This document shows positions 45,853 through 55,256 of a stretch of 64,000 bases of DNA, in pieces. Source of the DNA: Shewanella marisflavi (GTDB lineage Bacteria; Pseudomonadota; Gammaproteobacteria; Enterobacterales; Shewanellaceae). The stretch lies in the NCBI RefSeq assembly GCF_023283925.1, contig NZ_JAKIKX010000001.1, positions 248,001 through 312,000 on the forward strand. Direction: 5' to 3'. Positions within the stretch are counted from its first letter, which is position 1, and every line of letters starts with the position of its first letter. Made by a program: the position numbers and the translations under genes. Below the pieces are notes generated by a model that did no database searches, was not told the DNA's origin, and worked only from the letters and a program-made list of their open reading frames with translations.

Positions 45853-46382
45853 AGGCGAAATTTATTGGGTTTTCTGATTTTAAAGTCGTTAAATCATTAG
45901 GTTAATAACTATTGATTTGACGACTTTGCTATTTTGTTCTTCTCTTTTCTATCTCCTGTTTATTGTTTCCTCACTAGTGCAACTCACTGCCATGCCTACC
46001 TGGTTGATTTGTTGTGCTGTTTTTCTGCCTATTTACGACTTTTGCATCCGCATTGACTGTAATCCGTAGAGACTTTCACTGCTTGTTGGTGATGCCTTTG
46101 TGGCTATTTTGTTGTCTATTTGTGCTAAAAGTAAAAGTTTATTCACCACACCTATCTGGTTGGTGTGATTTTTTGTATTAAAAATCATTGCATTATTATG
46201 TCTGTGGTTGATTGTTTGCTGGTCTGATCAATTTAACGTACTGAGATTATGATTGAATTTATGGGTAGCATGATCCACTATCACTGACCAGTAACGGGAA
46301 AGCTAAGGCTTTCATTCTCATCTCCACGTATAGATGGAGAGTGTAAAGCGCACGATAGATGCGCACATAACAAGGCAAGCAG
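45853..46382. other. Intergenic region after the SMC-like operon
   Basis: 530 bp without a credible gene. A large dyad at 45882-45927 (15-bp arms AAAGTCGTTAAATCA / TGATTTGACGACTTT, one mismatch, 16-nt loop) probably ends the operon transcript. A second hairpin, CACACC / GGTGTG at 46147-46167, is followed by ATTTTTTG and looks like a terminator in its own right. Close to the symporter start are two small hairpins (about 46321-46340 TCTCCA/TGGAGA, and one with GCGCA/TGCGC). Confidence 0.6.
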
Positions 46383-47660
46383 ATGACAAAATCACTTTCA
46401 ACACGCATCTTTATCGGGCTGTTTTCTGGCCTGATCTTGGGTAGCATTATTCAGTATTTTTTAGCCGATGTGGGCTTCTTCTCCGGCACTTTGGTCGAGG
46501 TCGCTTCAGGCGTAGGCACCATGTTCGTCAATATGATCATGATGATGGTGGTGCCTCTTGTCTTCGTCAGTATCGTCTGTGGCGTGCTGGAGCTCGACGA
46601 CCTTAAGAGCTTTGGTCGTCTCGGCGGTAAGACGTTCGGTTTCTATATTATCAATACGCTAGTGGCCATCTTCGCCGCTTTGGCTGTGGCATTGCTGCTT
46701 AAACCTGGGCTTGGGGTCGATATGACAGGTGGCAGCGGCGCAGAGATCACTGCCACTGAGCTGCCTAACCTGATGCAGCTAATTGTTAACATAGTGCCTA
46801 GCAACCCGGTGGCTGCGTTCACTTCAGGCAATATGCTCCAGGTGATCTTTATGGCGCTGTTGGTGGGGGGCGTGATTAAGTCGATGGGCAGCGCCGTGCC
46901 ACTGTTAAAGCAGGGCTTTACTGAAGGCAATAAGTTGATGATGAAGCTCATCAGCCTGGTAATGCAGTTGGCGCCATTTGGTGTGTTTGCCCTGATGTTC
47001 AAGCTGGGTGCAACCTTAGAAGCCAGTCTCTTCGTGAGCGTGATAGAGTATCTGGTGGTGATCTTAAGCTTGTTATTGCTATGGATCTTTGTGGTCTATC
47101 CTTGGGCGGTGAGTCTGTTTACTCCTGTGTCGGCCAAGGCGTTCAGAGCTAAGACCCAAGAGCAGATTCTCTTCTCTTTGTCGACCGCAAGCTCTAATGC
47201 CACCATTCCTGTAACCATGCGTACTCTGACCGAGAAGCTTGGGGTTAAGCGCGCCGTGGCCGGTTTCGGTGTTCCGCTGGGCGCAACCATGAACATGGGC
47301 GGTGTCTCTATCTATATCACCATCGCTATCTTCTTCGTGGCAAACTCTTTCGGCGCGCCGATCGCTATGGAACAACTGCCTGCACTGCTGTTTAGTATCT
47401 TCCTGCTCTCTGTGGGTGCTGGTGGTGTGCCAGGTGGCGGCATGGTGATGATAGGCGTATTGATCCACCAAATGGGCTTACCCGTTGAAGCTTTCGTGAT
47501 CGTTGCGGCCTTGGACAGACTGATCGACATGGTACTGACCTCTTGTAATGTCGTGGGTGATGCCGCTGTGCTCACCATAGTCGATGCCACCGAAAATGGC
47601 CATGAAACACAAGACCTAGAATCATCTGTGTCGCGTCCAAGCGAAGTAAGCTCTAGTTAA
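46383..47660 (+). CDS. Dicarboxylate/amino acid:cation symporter (DAACS family)
   Basis: 425 residues with eight or more membrane segments and two re-entrant loops. Family motifs are APFGVFALM, the substrate/ion site GATMNMGGVSIY, GAGGVPGGGMVM and a late DRLIDMVLTSCNVVGDA. DAACS proteins take up glutamate, aspartate or C4-dicarboxylates with Na+ or H+. Which one cannot be told here. It is a single gene with its own terminator. Confidence 0.88.
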   Translation: MTKSLSTRIFIGLFSGLILGSIIQYFLADVGFFSGTLVEVASGVGTMFVNMIMMMVVPLVFVSIVCGVLELDDLKSFGRLGGKTFGFYIINTLVAIFAALAVALLLKPGLGVDMTGGSGAEITATELPNLMQLIVNIVPSNPVAAFTSGNMLQVIFMALLVGGVIKSMGSAVPLLKQGFTEGNKLMMKLISLVMQLAPFGVFALMFKLGATLEASLFVSVIEYLVVILSLLLLWIFVVYPWAVSLFTPVSAKAFRAKTQEQILFSLSTASSNATIPVTMRTLTEKLGVKRAVAGFGVPLGATMNMGGVSIYITIAIFFVANSFGAPIAMEQLPALLFSIFLLSVGAGGVPGGGMVMIGVLIHQMGLPVEAFVIVAALDRLIDMVLTSCNVVGDAAVLTIVDATENGHETQDLESSVSRPSEVSSS

Positions 47661-47688
47661 CGGATAGCCTTAACTTGACTAGGAAATG

Positions 47689-47714
47689 GCTCGCCTTTTT
47701 GGCGGGCTTTTTTG
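47689..47714 (+). terminator. Terminator after the symporter gene
   Basis: GCTCGCC, TTTTT loop, GGCGGGC, then TTTTTTG. Confidence 0.85.
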
Positions 47715-47917
47715 TTTCTAGCCTTTGATTGAATAGTCTCTACGATACGGTATAGAGGTAAGGATTTATTAGTAAACAGTTAATTAACTTATTGTTAAAA
47801 ATGTTGATTTTTCGTTTCGTTGGGGTATTTTAGGACGCTTGATGTAGCACTTTATGACTAGACAATGATATGCGGCAAGCCGCTGTCACTTCGAATAGAT
47901 TGATGAAAGGGAATTCG

Positions 47918-48478
47918 ATGAAACGACTAATGACCTTATTGCTCATCTTAGTGATGAGTACGCTCTCTGGCTGTGCCCAAAGGCTGCAGTCCATTTCAAA
48001 AGATGTTGATAAAACTTTGGCTGAGAACAGCGGTTACCTGTTGATCGGTGTTGATACTAACTGGGGTCTTCACAGCATTCTTATCGGTGGTGATAATCGC
48101 TTGATGCTGACCGAACGCGATCTCAAAACAGGCAGCAACTATATTCTGGTAACTGTGCCGGCTGGTCAGTATCGCATCCAAGATGTGAAATTTACCCGTT
48201 ACGTCTATATGGCACTTGAGGAGGGCTATTGGGATTTTGAAGTCCGGCCAAATCAAGTGAGCTATGTGGGAGATTTGGATATAGACATAAGAGGGCTGTG
48301 GGAGATCACGTCTGCAGAGATTATTCTTGAAAACCGTTCGACTAAAGCGCTGCGTTTTCTCGAGTCCTCTTTTCCTAACATATTGCAGTCGCGCCAAGTG
48401 CGTTATTCCGGTCCTGGAGAAGATAACTTTCTCGAATTTGCTGAAGGTCTAGCCAAGTCGAAGGAGGCTGCACTATGA
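47918..48478 (+). CDS. Lipoprotein of unknown function
   Basis: 186 residues from the ATG at 47918, preceded by AAAGGG. The start is set by the lipoprotein signal MKRLMTLLLILVMSTLSGC with Cys19 as lipidation site; the upstream in-frame ATGs would bury this signal. The mature part is beta-rich (NYILVTVPAGQYRIQDVKF, like small PEGA-type or DUF-type surface modules) without catalytic motifs. The last four bases overlap the start of the peptidase gene, so the two products probably act together. Confidence 0.75.
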   Translation: MKRLMTLLLILVMSTLSGCAQRLQSISKDVDKTLAENSGYLLIGVDTNWGLHSILIGGDNRLMLTERDLKTGSNYILVTVPAGQYRIQDVKFTRYVYMALEEGYWDFEVRPNQVSYVGDLDIDIRGLWEITSAEIILENRSTKALRFLESSFPNILQSRQVRYSGPGEDNFLEFAEGLAKSKEAAL

Positions 48479-51435
48479 AATATATCATTGCTTTGGTGCT
48501 GCTCATCGGCAGTTTTTCTACCCAAGGGGTCCCCATTCCTGCTTCGACACTTTATCGCTCTCCCATGATGTCGCAAGTGACTTTCACTCCCGATGGTCAG
48601 TACATCTCGGCGCTTATCGTGGAGGAGGGGAAATCTTATATCTCACTCATAGATACCCGAGACAAGGAGTATCAACATATTGGTTCATTTAATTCAGATG
48701 AACGACTCAGTGGATATAGTTGGATTGATAATGAGACGCTCTATATCAGTTATTTATGGCGAGGCGAAGTAAGGAGTGTGTTACTTAAGCTCTCCCAGCA
48801 AGAGGGAAAGTTTACCTCTGAACTGGTTAAGCTTCCCGAGGATAGCTATTTAGTCGATCCTCTCATTGATGAACCTGGCTATATACTCTTTGCCAAGAAT
48901 CGATACAAGGGACGCCCTAGCAATCAACTGTATAAGCTTACTATCCAGCAGTTGGTTGATAAAGATTTCGATAAGGCCAGCCTTCTCGAACACAAGCTGA
49001 AAGATGTCGTTTACTTTGGCTGGGATGATATACGTAGGGTTTTGTTTGCCGTGACCGTTGATATCGAAGCGATGAAGGGGGAGGTACTCTATCGTGAATT
49101 AACCGAGCTGCGTTGGAAGACCCTGTTTGAGATCACAGATAAGAAGATGCAGTTTAGCCCTGTTGGCTTTATTGGTGATGAAAAGCTGGCGGTCTTGAGT
49201 AATGAGCATACCGATAAAATTGCACTTTATGAGTTTGATATTGCCAGTCAAAAGCTAGGCAAAGTTATCTATGAACATCCTAAGTATGATCTCGTTGACG
49301 CTCAGGTGAATATTGCCGGTAATGGTGTTAGCGCGGTGACCTATGTTGAGAATGGGCAGCATGTCAGTCAATTTCTTGATAACAGTACGACAGAAACTGA
49401 CTCTCTGATAGCACGCCATTTCAAAGGTAAAGAAGGGGTGATCAGTGCCTATGCAAAAGACAACAGGCATCAAGTGTTGTTTGTTTATGCCTCGAATGAT
49501 CCAGGTAGCTATTACCTCTATGACCGTCAGGCGGATAGGGTTGAACTGTTAACCGAACTCAATCCCGAACTGATGGCATATGAACTATCAGAGACAAAGG
49601 TTTTTTCGGTAGAGAGTGCGCCAGGTGTGGATGTCGAGGGGTATCTGACTTTACCCAATCAGAAAAGTCGCAATGGCGTCCTGTTGGTCATGCCGCATGG
49701 TGGACCAATCGGAATTCGTGATTATAACTACTTTAACAATGATACTCAGTATTTTACGAGTCGAGGTTTTACCGTTTTAAGAGTAAATTTCCGCGGTTCA
49801 CAGGGCTATGGTAAGTCTTTCCTTAACAGTGGTAAGGGAGAGTTCGGTAAGGCAATCGAGCAAGATATCACCGCTGCCGTCAACCATGTTAGCAAGCAAC
49901 ACACTTTCGAGAAAATGTGCGCCATGGGAGCGAGTTATGGCGGTTATTCAGCCTTAATGCTAGCAATAAAGCATCCCGACGATTATCAATGTGCCATAGG
50001 TGCTTACGGCATCTATGATCTCCCCCTCTTGTTCAACGGCAGCAATTACAAGGTGCTGGAGGAGTATCGTAAGACTGTAAGCGAAGTCGTTGGTGAGCTT
50101 AGTGATGATCTGCTGCAATATTCGCCCGTTTACCTGGCCGATAAGATAAAGGCTCCGGTGTTGCTGATCGCCGGCAAAGAGGATCGTATCGCCGACTTTG
50201 AACACTCTCAACGTATGCAATATGTACTGGAGAAGCAAAATAAGTCAGTCGAACATCTTTATTATGACAGGACGGCTCATGGTCAGAATACCTGGTACTG
50301 GCAGCAACATGAGAATGCGTATGTGGCCGATTACCTGAAACGAACCTTGGCCCTGAAGGAATATCATGAGATGTCTGGCGTTAAGCCTGAGCTTGCACAG
50401 CAGCTTGGGGACGATTTGGCCACTATCGCCGATGGCTATAACTTTAAGAATAAAGTTGAAAATAGTCCTTCTCAGGCGCTGGCCTACTATCGTCAAGCGG
50501 CATTAGCCGGCGACGGTCGCTCTGCCTATAACTACGGCGTTAAGCTGGTTTACAAAGGCAAGCAGTTGCTTAAAGAGACTCAAGGAGAAGAGACTAAAGA
50601 GCTCATGGGAGTTGACGATAGCCTGGAAGGCGCACGTTTGGTGGCTGAAGGTATTAGTTGGGCAGAGAAAGGCTCGGCCTTAGGTTATGCGTCGGCCAGT
50701 CATTGGCTAGGAAAGATATACGATCAAGGCGAGCACGTTACTCAGGACCTGGCTAAGGCGGTGGATTTTTATAATGCGGCGGTGGAGCAGGGATATGATG
50801 CGCGAGCCCTGCTGCGAATGGGAAAAGTATATTGTCTTGCCGAAGATGAATTGAAAGACGTGCAGCGTTGCACCGAACTACTTGCCCTGTCTAAGTTGGC
50901 TGACTTACCGAAGAAAGAACAGAAAAATGCTGTGACCGAAGATTCGCGCAGCCTCCTGCGTTGGGTAATAGGTCAGTTGTATGCCCACGGGCATTTCGAT
51001 GCTAAAGAGACTCTGTTAATCCAAGACTTGGTGAAGCAGGAGTATGGTGTTTCGCTAGCACAAGTGGCGCTGGACGATGTCGAGATCGGGGCCGTTGAAT
51101 ACAGTCGTTATTATAAGAAGTATAGGGTTTATGATAAGGACAAACGTTTTAGCGCGTCACCTAGCCTTGAATTGGGGATGGTGTTTGGGGTGGAGCCTCA
51201 AAAAGGCGTTGATGAACAACGTAAGGTCGCCGTTATTGCCAAGTGGATAAAGGTCGACGATAAGGGACGTAAAGAGATAGTCCAGAGCGATCTGTTGTGG
51301 GGAAGTGCTGATGAAGACAATTGGAATACTCGAATCTCGTTCAAAGAGAAGGAGTTGTTTAAGGGTAAATTGACCGTTGAGTTGTCAGATTTAAATAATA
51401 ATTTGCTGGCAACTAGGACGTTAGACATTCTTTAA
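48475..51435 (+). CDS. Secreted S9 prolyl oligopeptidase fused to Sel1-like repeats
   Basis: 986 residues. A signal peptide ends near 18 (FSTQG). A beta-propeller-like domain (about 30-370) leads to the alpha/beta-hydrolase domain with nucleophile S487 in GASYGGY, D570 in GKEDRI and H602 in RTAHGQ, a complete S9 triad. From about residue 650 come TPR/Sel1-like helical repeats (ALAYYRQAALAGDGRSAYNYG; ASHWLGKIYDQG ... AKAVDFYNAAVEQGYDA) and then a beta-rich tail (about 850-986). S9 enzymes normally end after the hydrolase domain, so the extra 330 residues are unusual. It is coupled to the preceding lipoprotein (ATGA overlap). Confidence 0.85.
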   Translation: MKYIIALVLLIGSFSTQGVPIPASTLYRSPMMSQVTFTPDGQYISALIVEEGKSYISLIDTRDKEYQHIGSFNSDERLSGYSWIDNETLYISYLWRGEVRSVLLKLSQQEGKFTSELVKLPEDSYLVDPLIDEPGYILFAKNRYKGRPSNQLYKLTIQQLVDKDFDKASLLEHKLKDVVYFGWDDIRRVLFAVTVDIEAMKGEVLYRELTELRWKTLFEITDKKMQFSPVGFIGDEKLAVLSNEHTDKIALYEFDIASQKLGKVIYEHPKYDLVDAQVNIAGNGVSAVTYVENGQHVSQFLDNSTTETDSLIARHFKGKEGVISAYAKDNRHQVLFVYASNDPGSYYLYDRQADRVELLTELNPELMAYELSETKVFSVESAPGVDVEGYLTLPNQKSRNGVLLVMPHGGPIGIRDYNYFNNDTQYFTSRGFTVLRVNFRGSQGYGKSFLNSGKGEFGKAIEQDITAAVNHVSKQHTFEKMCAMGASYGGYSALMLAIKHPDDYQCAIGAYGIYDLPLLFNGSNYKVLEEYRKTVSEVVGELSDDLLQYSPVYLADKIKAPVLLIAGKEDRIADFEHSQRMQYVLEKQNKSVEHLYYDRTAHGQNTWYWQQHENAYVADYLKRTLALKEYHEMSGVKPELAQQLGDDLATIADGYNFKNKVENSPSQALAYYRQAALAGDGRSAYNYGVKLVYKGKQLLKETQGEETKELMGVDDSLEGARLVAEGISWAEKGSALGYASASHWLGKIYDQGEHVTQDLAKAVDFYNAAVEQGYDARALLRMGKVYCLAEDELKDVQRCTELLALSKLADLPKKEQKNAVTEDSRSLLRWVIGQLYAHGHFDAKETLLIQDLVKQEYGVSLAQVALDDVEIGAVEYSRYYKKYRVYDKDKRFSASPSLELGMVFGVEPQKGVDEQRKVAVIAKWIKVDDKGRKEIVQSDLLWGSADEDNWNTRISFKEKELFKGKLTVELSDLNNNLLATRTLDIL

Positions 51436-51453
51436 TTTAGCCGTTTGAGCATT

Positions 51454-51483
51454 AAAAAAGGGACGCGTTGGCGTCCCTTTTAT
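51454..51483. terminator. Bidirectional terminator after the S9-Sel1 gene
   Basis: AAAAAAGGGACGC, GTTG loop, GCGTCCCTTTT. It also serves the convergent response-regulator gene. Confidence 0.9.
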
Positions 51484-51512
51484 TGTCTCAGACTAATGTT
51501 TACTGCGACCCG

Positions 51513-52895
51513 CTAATGCCCCTTGGTCAGACGGCGGCTGAGAGCACTTTGGCTGATCCCCAGCATCTGCGCTGCCGCAGTTTGGTTGTTGGCGGTGCGG
51601 CTCATGGCCTCGTCGATCAATGCCTGGTTCATCTGTGCCAGTGTCGGTAGGGATTTTGGGAAGATGATGTGATCGCCAGGCTCAGCATCCAGCGACTTGT
51701 GTTCTTTAACCGCCTCCATAAAGGGTGAGATGTTGAGCGTCACACCGTCGCTGCGGCTGACGGCATCGAATACCATGCCTTTGAGCTCATTCAGGTTACC
51801 GGGAAAGTCATAATCCAATAGTTTGGGCGCCAGATCTCTGGGTTGCTGGGGTGCGCTTAGCGACATCTCCTCGGCGGCCTCGGCGATAAAGTGATTGATC
51901 AACATTGCGATATCTAACGGGCGTTCTGCGAGTCGAGGCAGTTTTATCTTATGGGCGCGCAGGCGGTAGAGCAGATCGCTGCGAAATTCACCGCGCTTGT
52001 TGAGGGCCAGCAAATCGTCTTGAGTGGAGAGGACAAATTTACATTTGATGGGGAAGCGACTATCGCTGCCCAAGGGTGAGTAACTCTTGCTCTCGATAAG
52101 CTCCAGCAAGGTGATCTGCGCGCTCAGAGGCAGGGCACTGATTTCACTCAGATAGAGGACGCCACTACCCGCCTGGTGCAGCAGTCCGGTCACCGCATCG
52201 ATTTCCCCGTTTGGCTGCTGGCTCAGTCGGCCGCAGAGTTTAAGTTCGAAGGTGTCGCTGGCAAACCCTGCGAGATTAAGGCTGACAAAGGGTTGCTCAG
52301 GGCTAAAAAGTTGATGGCAGGAGCGGGCAAATTCACTCTTACCCGTACCGCTTTCCCCTTGAATTAGCAGAGGCTCCGGGCTAAAGGCTACTGCCTCTAA
52401 ATAGCGAAACTGATCCAGCAGCACAGGCTCACAGGTGAGAATATTATTAAACGCCTTGGGATTATCTAAGGTGCGACTGAGAAAGCGCTCCTTAATATGT
52501 AAGTAGTTGCGCTCCAGCCCTACGACTTCCAGCGCTCGTCGCACCGTATGGGCCAGATCGCTGACGTTGTCCGTCTTGATAAAGTAATCATAGGCACCAT
52601 GCTTGATGCAGCGCACTGCGGTGTCTACTTCGTTAACCCCAGTCACGATAATCACCCGGGTATTGGGTGACTCGGCCCGTATCATGGCCAGCAGCTCTTC
52701 GCCCGAATGAAATGGCATGGTCAGATCCAGCAGTACCAAGGCGTAGTCGCCCACCTGTAGGCGATTCAGTACCTGGCGGCTGTCGACGCAGGTATCTATC
52801 TCCGCCTCGGGCACCAGGCGGTTTAAGGTGACAGCCAGGGTACGCAGCCAAGAAGCCTCGTCGTCGACCAAAAGGATATTGCGTGCAAGTTTCAT
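51513..52895 (-). CDS. NtrC-family response regulator with degenerate AAA+ domain
   Basis: 460 residues. The receiver domain (about 5-120) is intact: D11-D12, phospho-acceptor D57, T85 and K107. The AAA+ domain (about 150-375) keeps Walker A GESGTGKS (180-187) and RSDLLYRLRAH. But the sigma-54 contact loop GAFTGA is replaced by unrelated sequence (LSQQPNGEIDAVTG), and the Walker B Asp is Ser250 (GVLYLSEI). A Fis-type helix-turn-helix ends the protein (TAAAQMLGISQSALSRRL). It therefore should not activate sigma-54 promoters and may act as a sigma-70 regulator or repressor. It lies 9 bp after its kinase gene. Confidence 0.88.
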   Translation of the reverse strand: MKLARNILLVDDEASWLRTLAVTLNRLVPEAEIDTCVDSRQVLNRLQVGDYALVLLDLTMPFHSGEELLAMIRAESPNTRVIIVTGVNEVDTAVRCIKHGAYDYFIKTDNVSDLAHTVRRALEVVGLERNYLHIKERFLSRTLDNPKAFNNILTCEPVLLDQFRYLEAVAFSPEPLLIQGESGTGKSEFARSCHQLFSPEQPFVSLNLAGFASDTFELKLCGRLSQQPNGEIDAVTGLLHQAGSGVLYLSEISALPLSAQITLLELIESKSYSPLGSDSRFPIKCKFVLSTQDDLLALNKRGEFRSDLLYRLRAHKIKLPRLAERPLDIAMLINHFIAEAAEEMSLSAPQQPRDLAPKLLDYDFPGNLNELKGMVFDAVSRSDGVTLNISPFMEAVKEHKSLDAEPGDHIIFPKSLPTLAQMNQALIDEAMSRTANNQTAAAQMLGISQSALSRRLTKGH

Positions 52896-52904
52896 CTGTT
52901 ATTG

Positions 52905-54869
52905 CTACTCCTGAACCAAGGCAAAACTAAGTTGAATGCGGGTGCCTTTACCGGGTCTTGATTGTATCTGCATCAGGCCCTCATGCTCTTTGATAATACG
53001 GCTGCATACAGATAAGCCTAAGCCACTGCCACCCTCGGTGCGACGTGTGGTAAAAAAGGGCTCTGTGATCCGTTTAAGGGTTTGAGTGTCCATGCCACAA
53101 CCATTGTCATTGACATTGATGATGGCGCGATCCTTGTCAATTTGTGTACTGATCTGAATATGCCCCTCTCTTGGCGGACAGGCGTGACAGGCGTTTTGGA
53201 TTAGGTTGATCAGCACTTGATGCAACTGCTGGGCATTACCCAATATCATGGGGCTCGGCAGGTGCAGTAATTTGGTGATCTGAAGTGTTTTAGTCTGATT
53301 TGCCGTAAGACGCAGGGAGACGTCGACGACTTCATTAAGGCTGACGGGGGCATGGTCCTGTACCAAGTTTGGCAGGGCATAACGCTTGAGATCATTGACG
53401 ATACGACTGATTCGCTTGGCGGCTTCCTCAATAGTGTCGCAGCCAACAGTCATTTCATCCATAGCCTGAGCTGGCGAGAGTCCGGCGATCTGCCAGAAGG
53501 GATTGCGCTGCTGATAATAATCGGCCGCAGGGCCTAAGTCTTTCATCGCCGCGGAGAACATTGAGATGGCATGTAAGATAAGCCCTGTGGGGTTGTTGAT
53601 CTCATGGGCGATACCGGCGGACAACTCGCCAAGTGAGGCCAAGCGACTGGCTTCTTCGTTCGCCTGACGTAGCTGATGTTGTTCGGTGGATTCTTCGAGC
53701 AATATCACCACCTGATCGCTTGCGATAGGGTGGATCTGCAGTTGCCAATATTGCTGCTGATACATCATGTCGGCGATCAGGGATTTTTGTTGAGACAACA
53801 CCTTCAACACAGCGGGCCTGAGGTCGAATGCCTGCCCATGGATATAATGAAATGCCTCAGAGATCAGCAGGTGCACATTGTTGTCGTTACTCCACAGGCG
53901 TTGTAGTTCATCATTGACGATTGTGACGCCATGAGGAATACCGTCGAGTACGGATTGAAACTGTTTGGAGATATTGGAGATCTCTGCCTCGACTCGCCGG
54001 CGTTGTATCAGTTCGGCGTCGAGGGCCTTTTTACGTCTGCGCAGGCTGGCACTAATAAAGCCTGTGTAGATCATGCCGGTCGCCGAGACGATAGCCACCA
54101 GAATCGCCAGAGAGAACATACGTTTTTCTGTCGATGTAAGATCGACCTTCTCTCGTCCGGTACCAAACCACTTGTTTACCAGACGATCATATTCCCCTGA
54201 CAGCTTGAGTTGGCGCAGCGCGTCATTGATCTTGTGCATCAATGCCGCTTTTTCGGAGTTACAAACGAAGTTGAAGGCGCCGTAGATAAGGGCGTCACTA
54301 GAGCTGCGCACCGAAGGGTAGAGGGGGAGCAGGCGCCGGGCCACGAAGCTTTCGGCGATCACCACATCCACTTCGTTTTCGATCAGCAGCTTAAAGCCGG
54401 TTTCATAGAGATCCACATCGACGCGGTTAAATTTTTGTGGGTAGCCCGATAGATAAACATCGACAAAGGCGCCCTTTTTGATGGCGACCCGTTTACCCAC
54501 TAAATCTGTCCAGTTGTTGATCAGCGCCTTGCCCTGCAAGGTATAGGCCCTGGCGTGGGTTGCATAGATGGGATCTGACTGACTCAGTTTCCTGTCTAGG
54601 TTGACCGGGCTAACTACGGCAATGACGTCGATATCGCTATCGGGATTGTGTACGTCGCTGACCAGTTGCTGGAAGCTCTTGCGGCGGATGATGATGCGTT
54701 TATCGATGATCTGTCCGATCCTGTTCATCAGCTCGACGTTGAACCCCTGGTCGACACCATTATTGCGCCACTCAAGTGGCGCCGTTTTTGAGTGAACACC
54801 AAAGACAATGCTCTCCTGAGCGAGTGCAGGAAAGCTGATAAATAGTATAAAGAGAAGTAAGCGTTTCAT
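52905..54869 (-). CDS. Sensor histidine kinase with periplasmic substrate-binding domain
   Basis: 654 residues. A signal-like helix ends near 17, followed by a solute-binding-protein family 3 domain (about 20-240), a membrane segment (about 251-273), a PAS-like region (about 300-395), HisKA with H422 in GELSAGIAHEINNPTGL, and HATPase (NVNDNGCGMD; GGSGLGLSVCSRI). The periplasmic domain should bind a small ligand, for example an amino acid or organic acid. It pairs with the next gene and is divergent from fccA, suggesting that it controls fumarate reductase; that is inferred from position. Confidence 0.9.
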   Translation of the reverse strand: MKRLLLFILFISFPALAQESIVFGVHSKTAPLEWRNNGVDQGFNVELMNRIGQIIDKRIIIRRKSFQQLVSDVHNPDSDIDVIAVVSPVNLDRKLSQSDPIYATHARAYTLQGKALINNWTDLVGKRVAIKKGAFVDVYLSGYPQKFNRVDVDLYETGFKLLIENEVDVVIAESFVARRLLPLYPSVRSSSDALIYGAFNFVCNSEKAALMHKINDALRQLKLSGEYDRLVNKWFGTGREKVDLTSTEKRMFSLAILVAIVSATGMIYTGFISASLRRRKKALDAELIQRRRVEAEISNISKQFQSVLDGIPHGVTIVNDELQRLWSNDNNVHLLISEAFHYIHGQAFDLRPAVLKVLSQQKSLIADMMYQQQYWQLQIHPIASDQVVILLEESTEQHQLRQANEEASRLASLGELSAGIAHEINNPTGLILHAISMFSAAMKDLGPAADYYQQRNPFWQIAGLSPAQAMDEMTVGCDTIEEAAKRISRIVNDLKRYALPNLVQDHAPVSLNEVVDVSLRLTANQTKTLQITKLLHLPSPMILGNAQQLHQVLINLIQNACHACPPREGHIQISTQIDKDRAIINVNDNGCGMDTQTLKRITEPFFTTRRTEGGSGLGLSVCSRIIKEHEGLMQIQSRPGKGTRIQLSFALVQE

Positions 54870-55256
54870 GGGGAAATGTTACGGCTTTTTAAAGCAATAA
54901 ACTGTGCTGTATTACGCGAATTAGCGATTTCTGATCTAATGAAAAAGAGATGTGATCCAGGTCTCGCCACGCTATGCGTTTTTGCATATACCCCTTTGTG
55001 ATTATGCATACTTGCATAGGCTCTCGTTGGGCATGTGATTGAGGTGTCATTTCTGATACTCATTACCCTTATCCGTTTGCCGCTTCGTCCTCCCTGATTA
55101 ATCATTTAATTGAGCGATAGTGAGAGCCTGGGGTAGTCATCAATACCTATGAAGGCTTTCTTCTAAAGTTAAGTGTGAATCACTTTAATCTAAATATAAT
55201 GTAAGTGCTTCTAAATTGGGCGGTTTTATCCGGTTCATTTAGAAGGGGGAGCAAAG
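54870..55256. promoter_or_regulatory. Shared control region between the sensor kinase gene and fccA
   Basis: 387 bp. It contains three TGCATA hexamers within 36 bp (54983-54988, 55005-55010, 55013-55018; the middle one lies in the palindrome TATGCATA). A dyad AAGTG-TGAAT-CACTT lies at 55171-55185. The hexamers could be sites for the adjacent regulator. ArcA, CRP and EtrA are the expected global regulators for fccA, but I could not identify a clean consensus site. fccA has a strong ribosome site (AGAAGGGGGAG). Confidence 0.5.

Noticed and set aside
40305..46382. Complete Wadjet (JetABCD) defence system
   Set aside because: No JetD-type nuclease gene follows or precedes the three genes; the next gene is a DAACS symporter and the gene order differs. 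I describe it only as condensin-like.
55165..55186. CRP site upstream of fccA
   Set aside because: The dyad AAGTG-TGAAT-CACTT has a 5-bp spacer, not the TGTGA-N6-TCACA spacing, so I list it only as an unassigned dyad.
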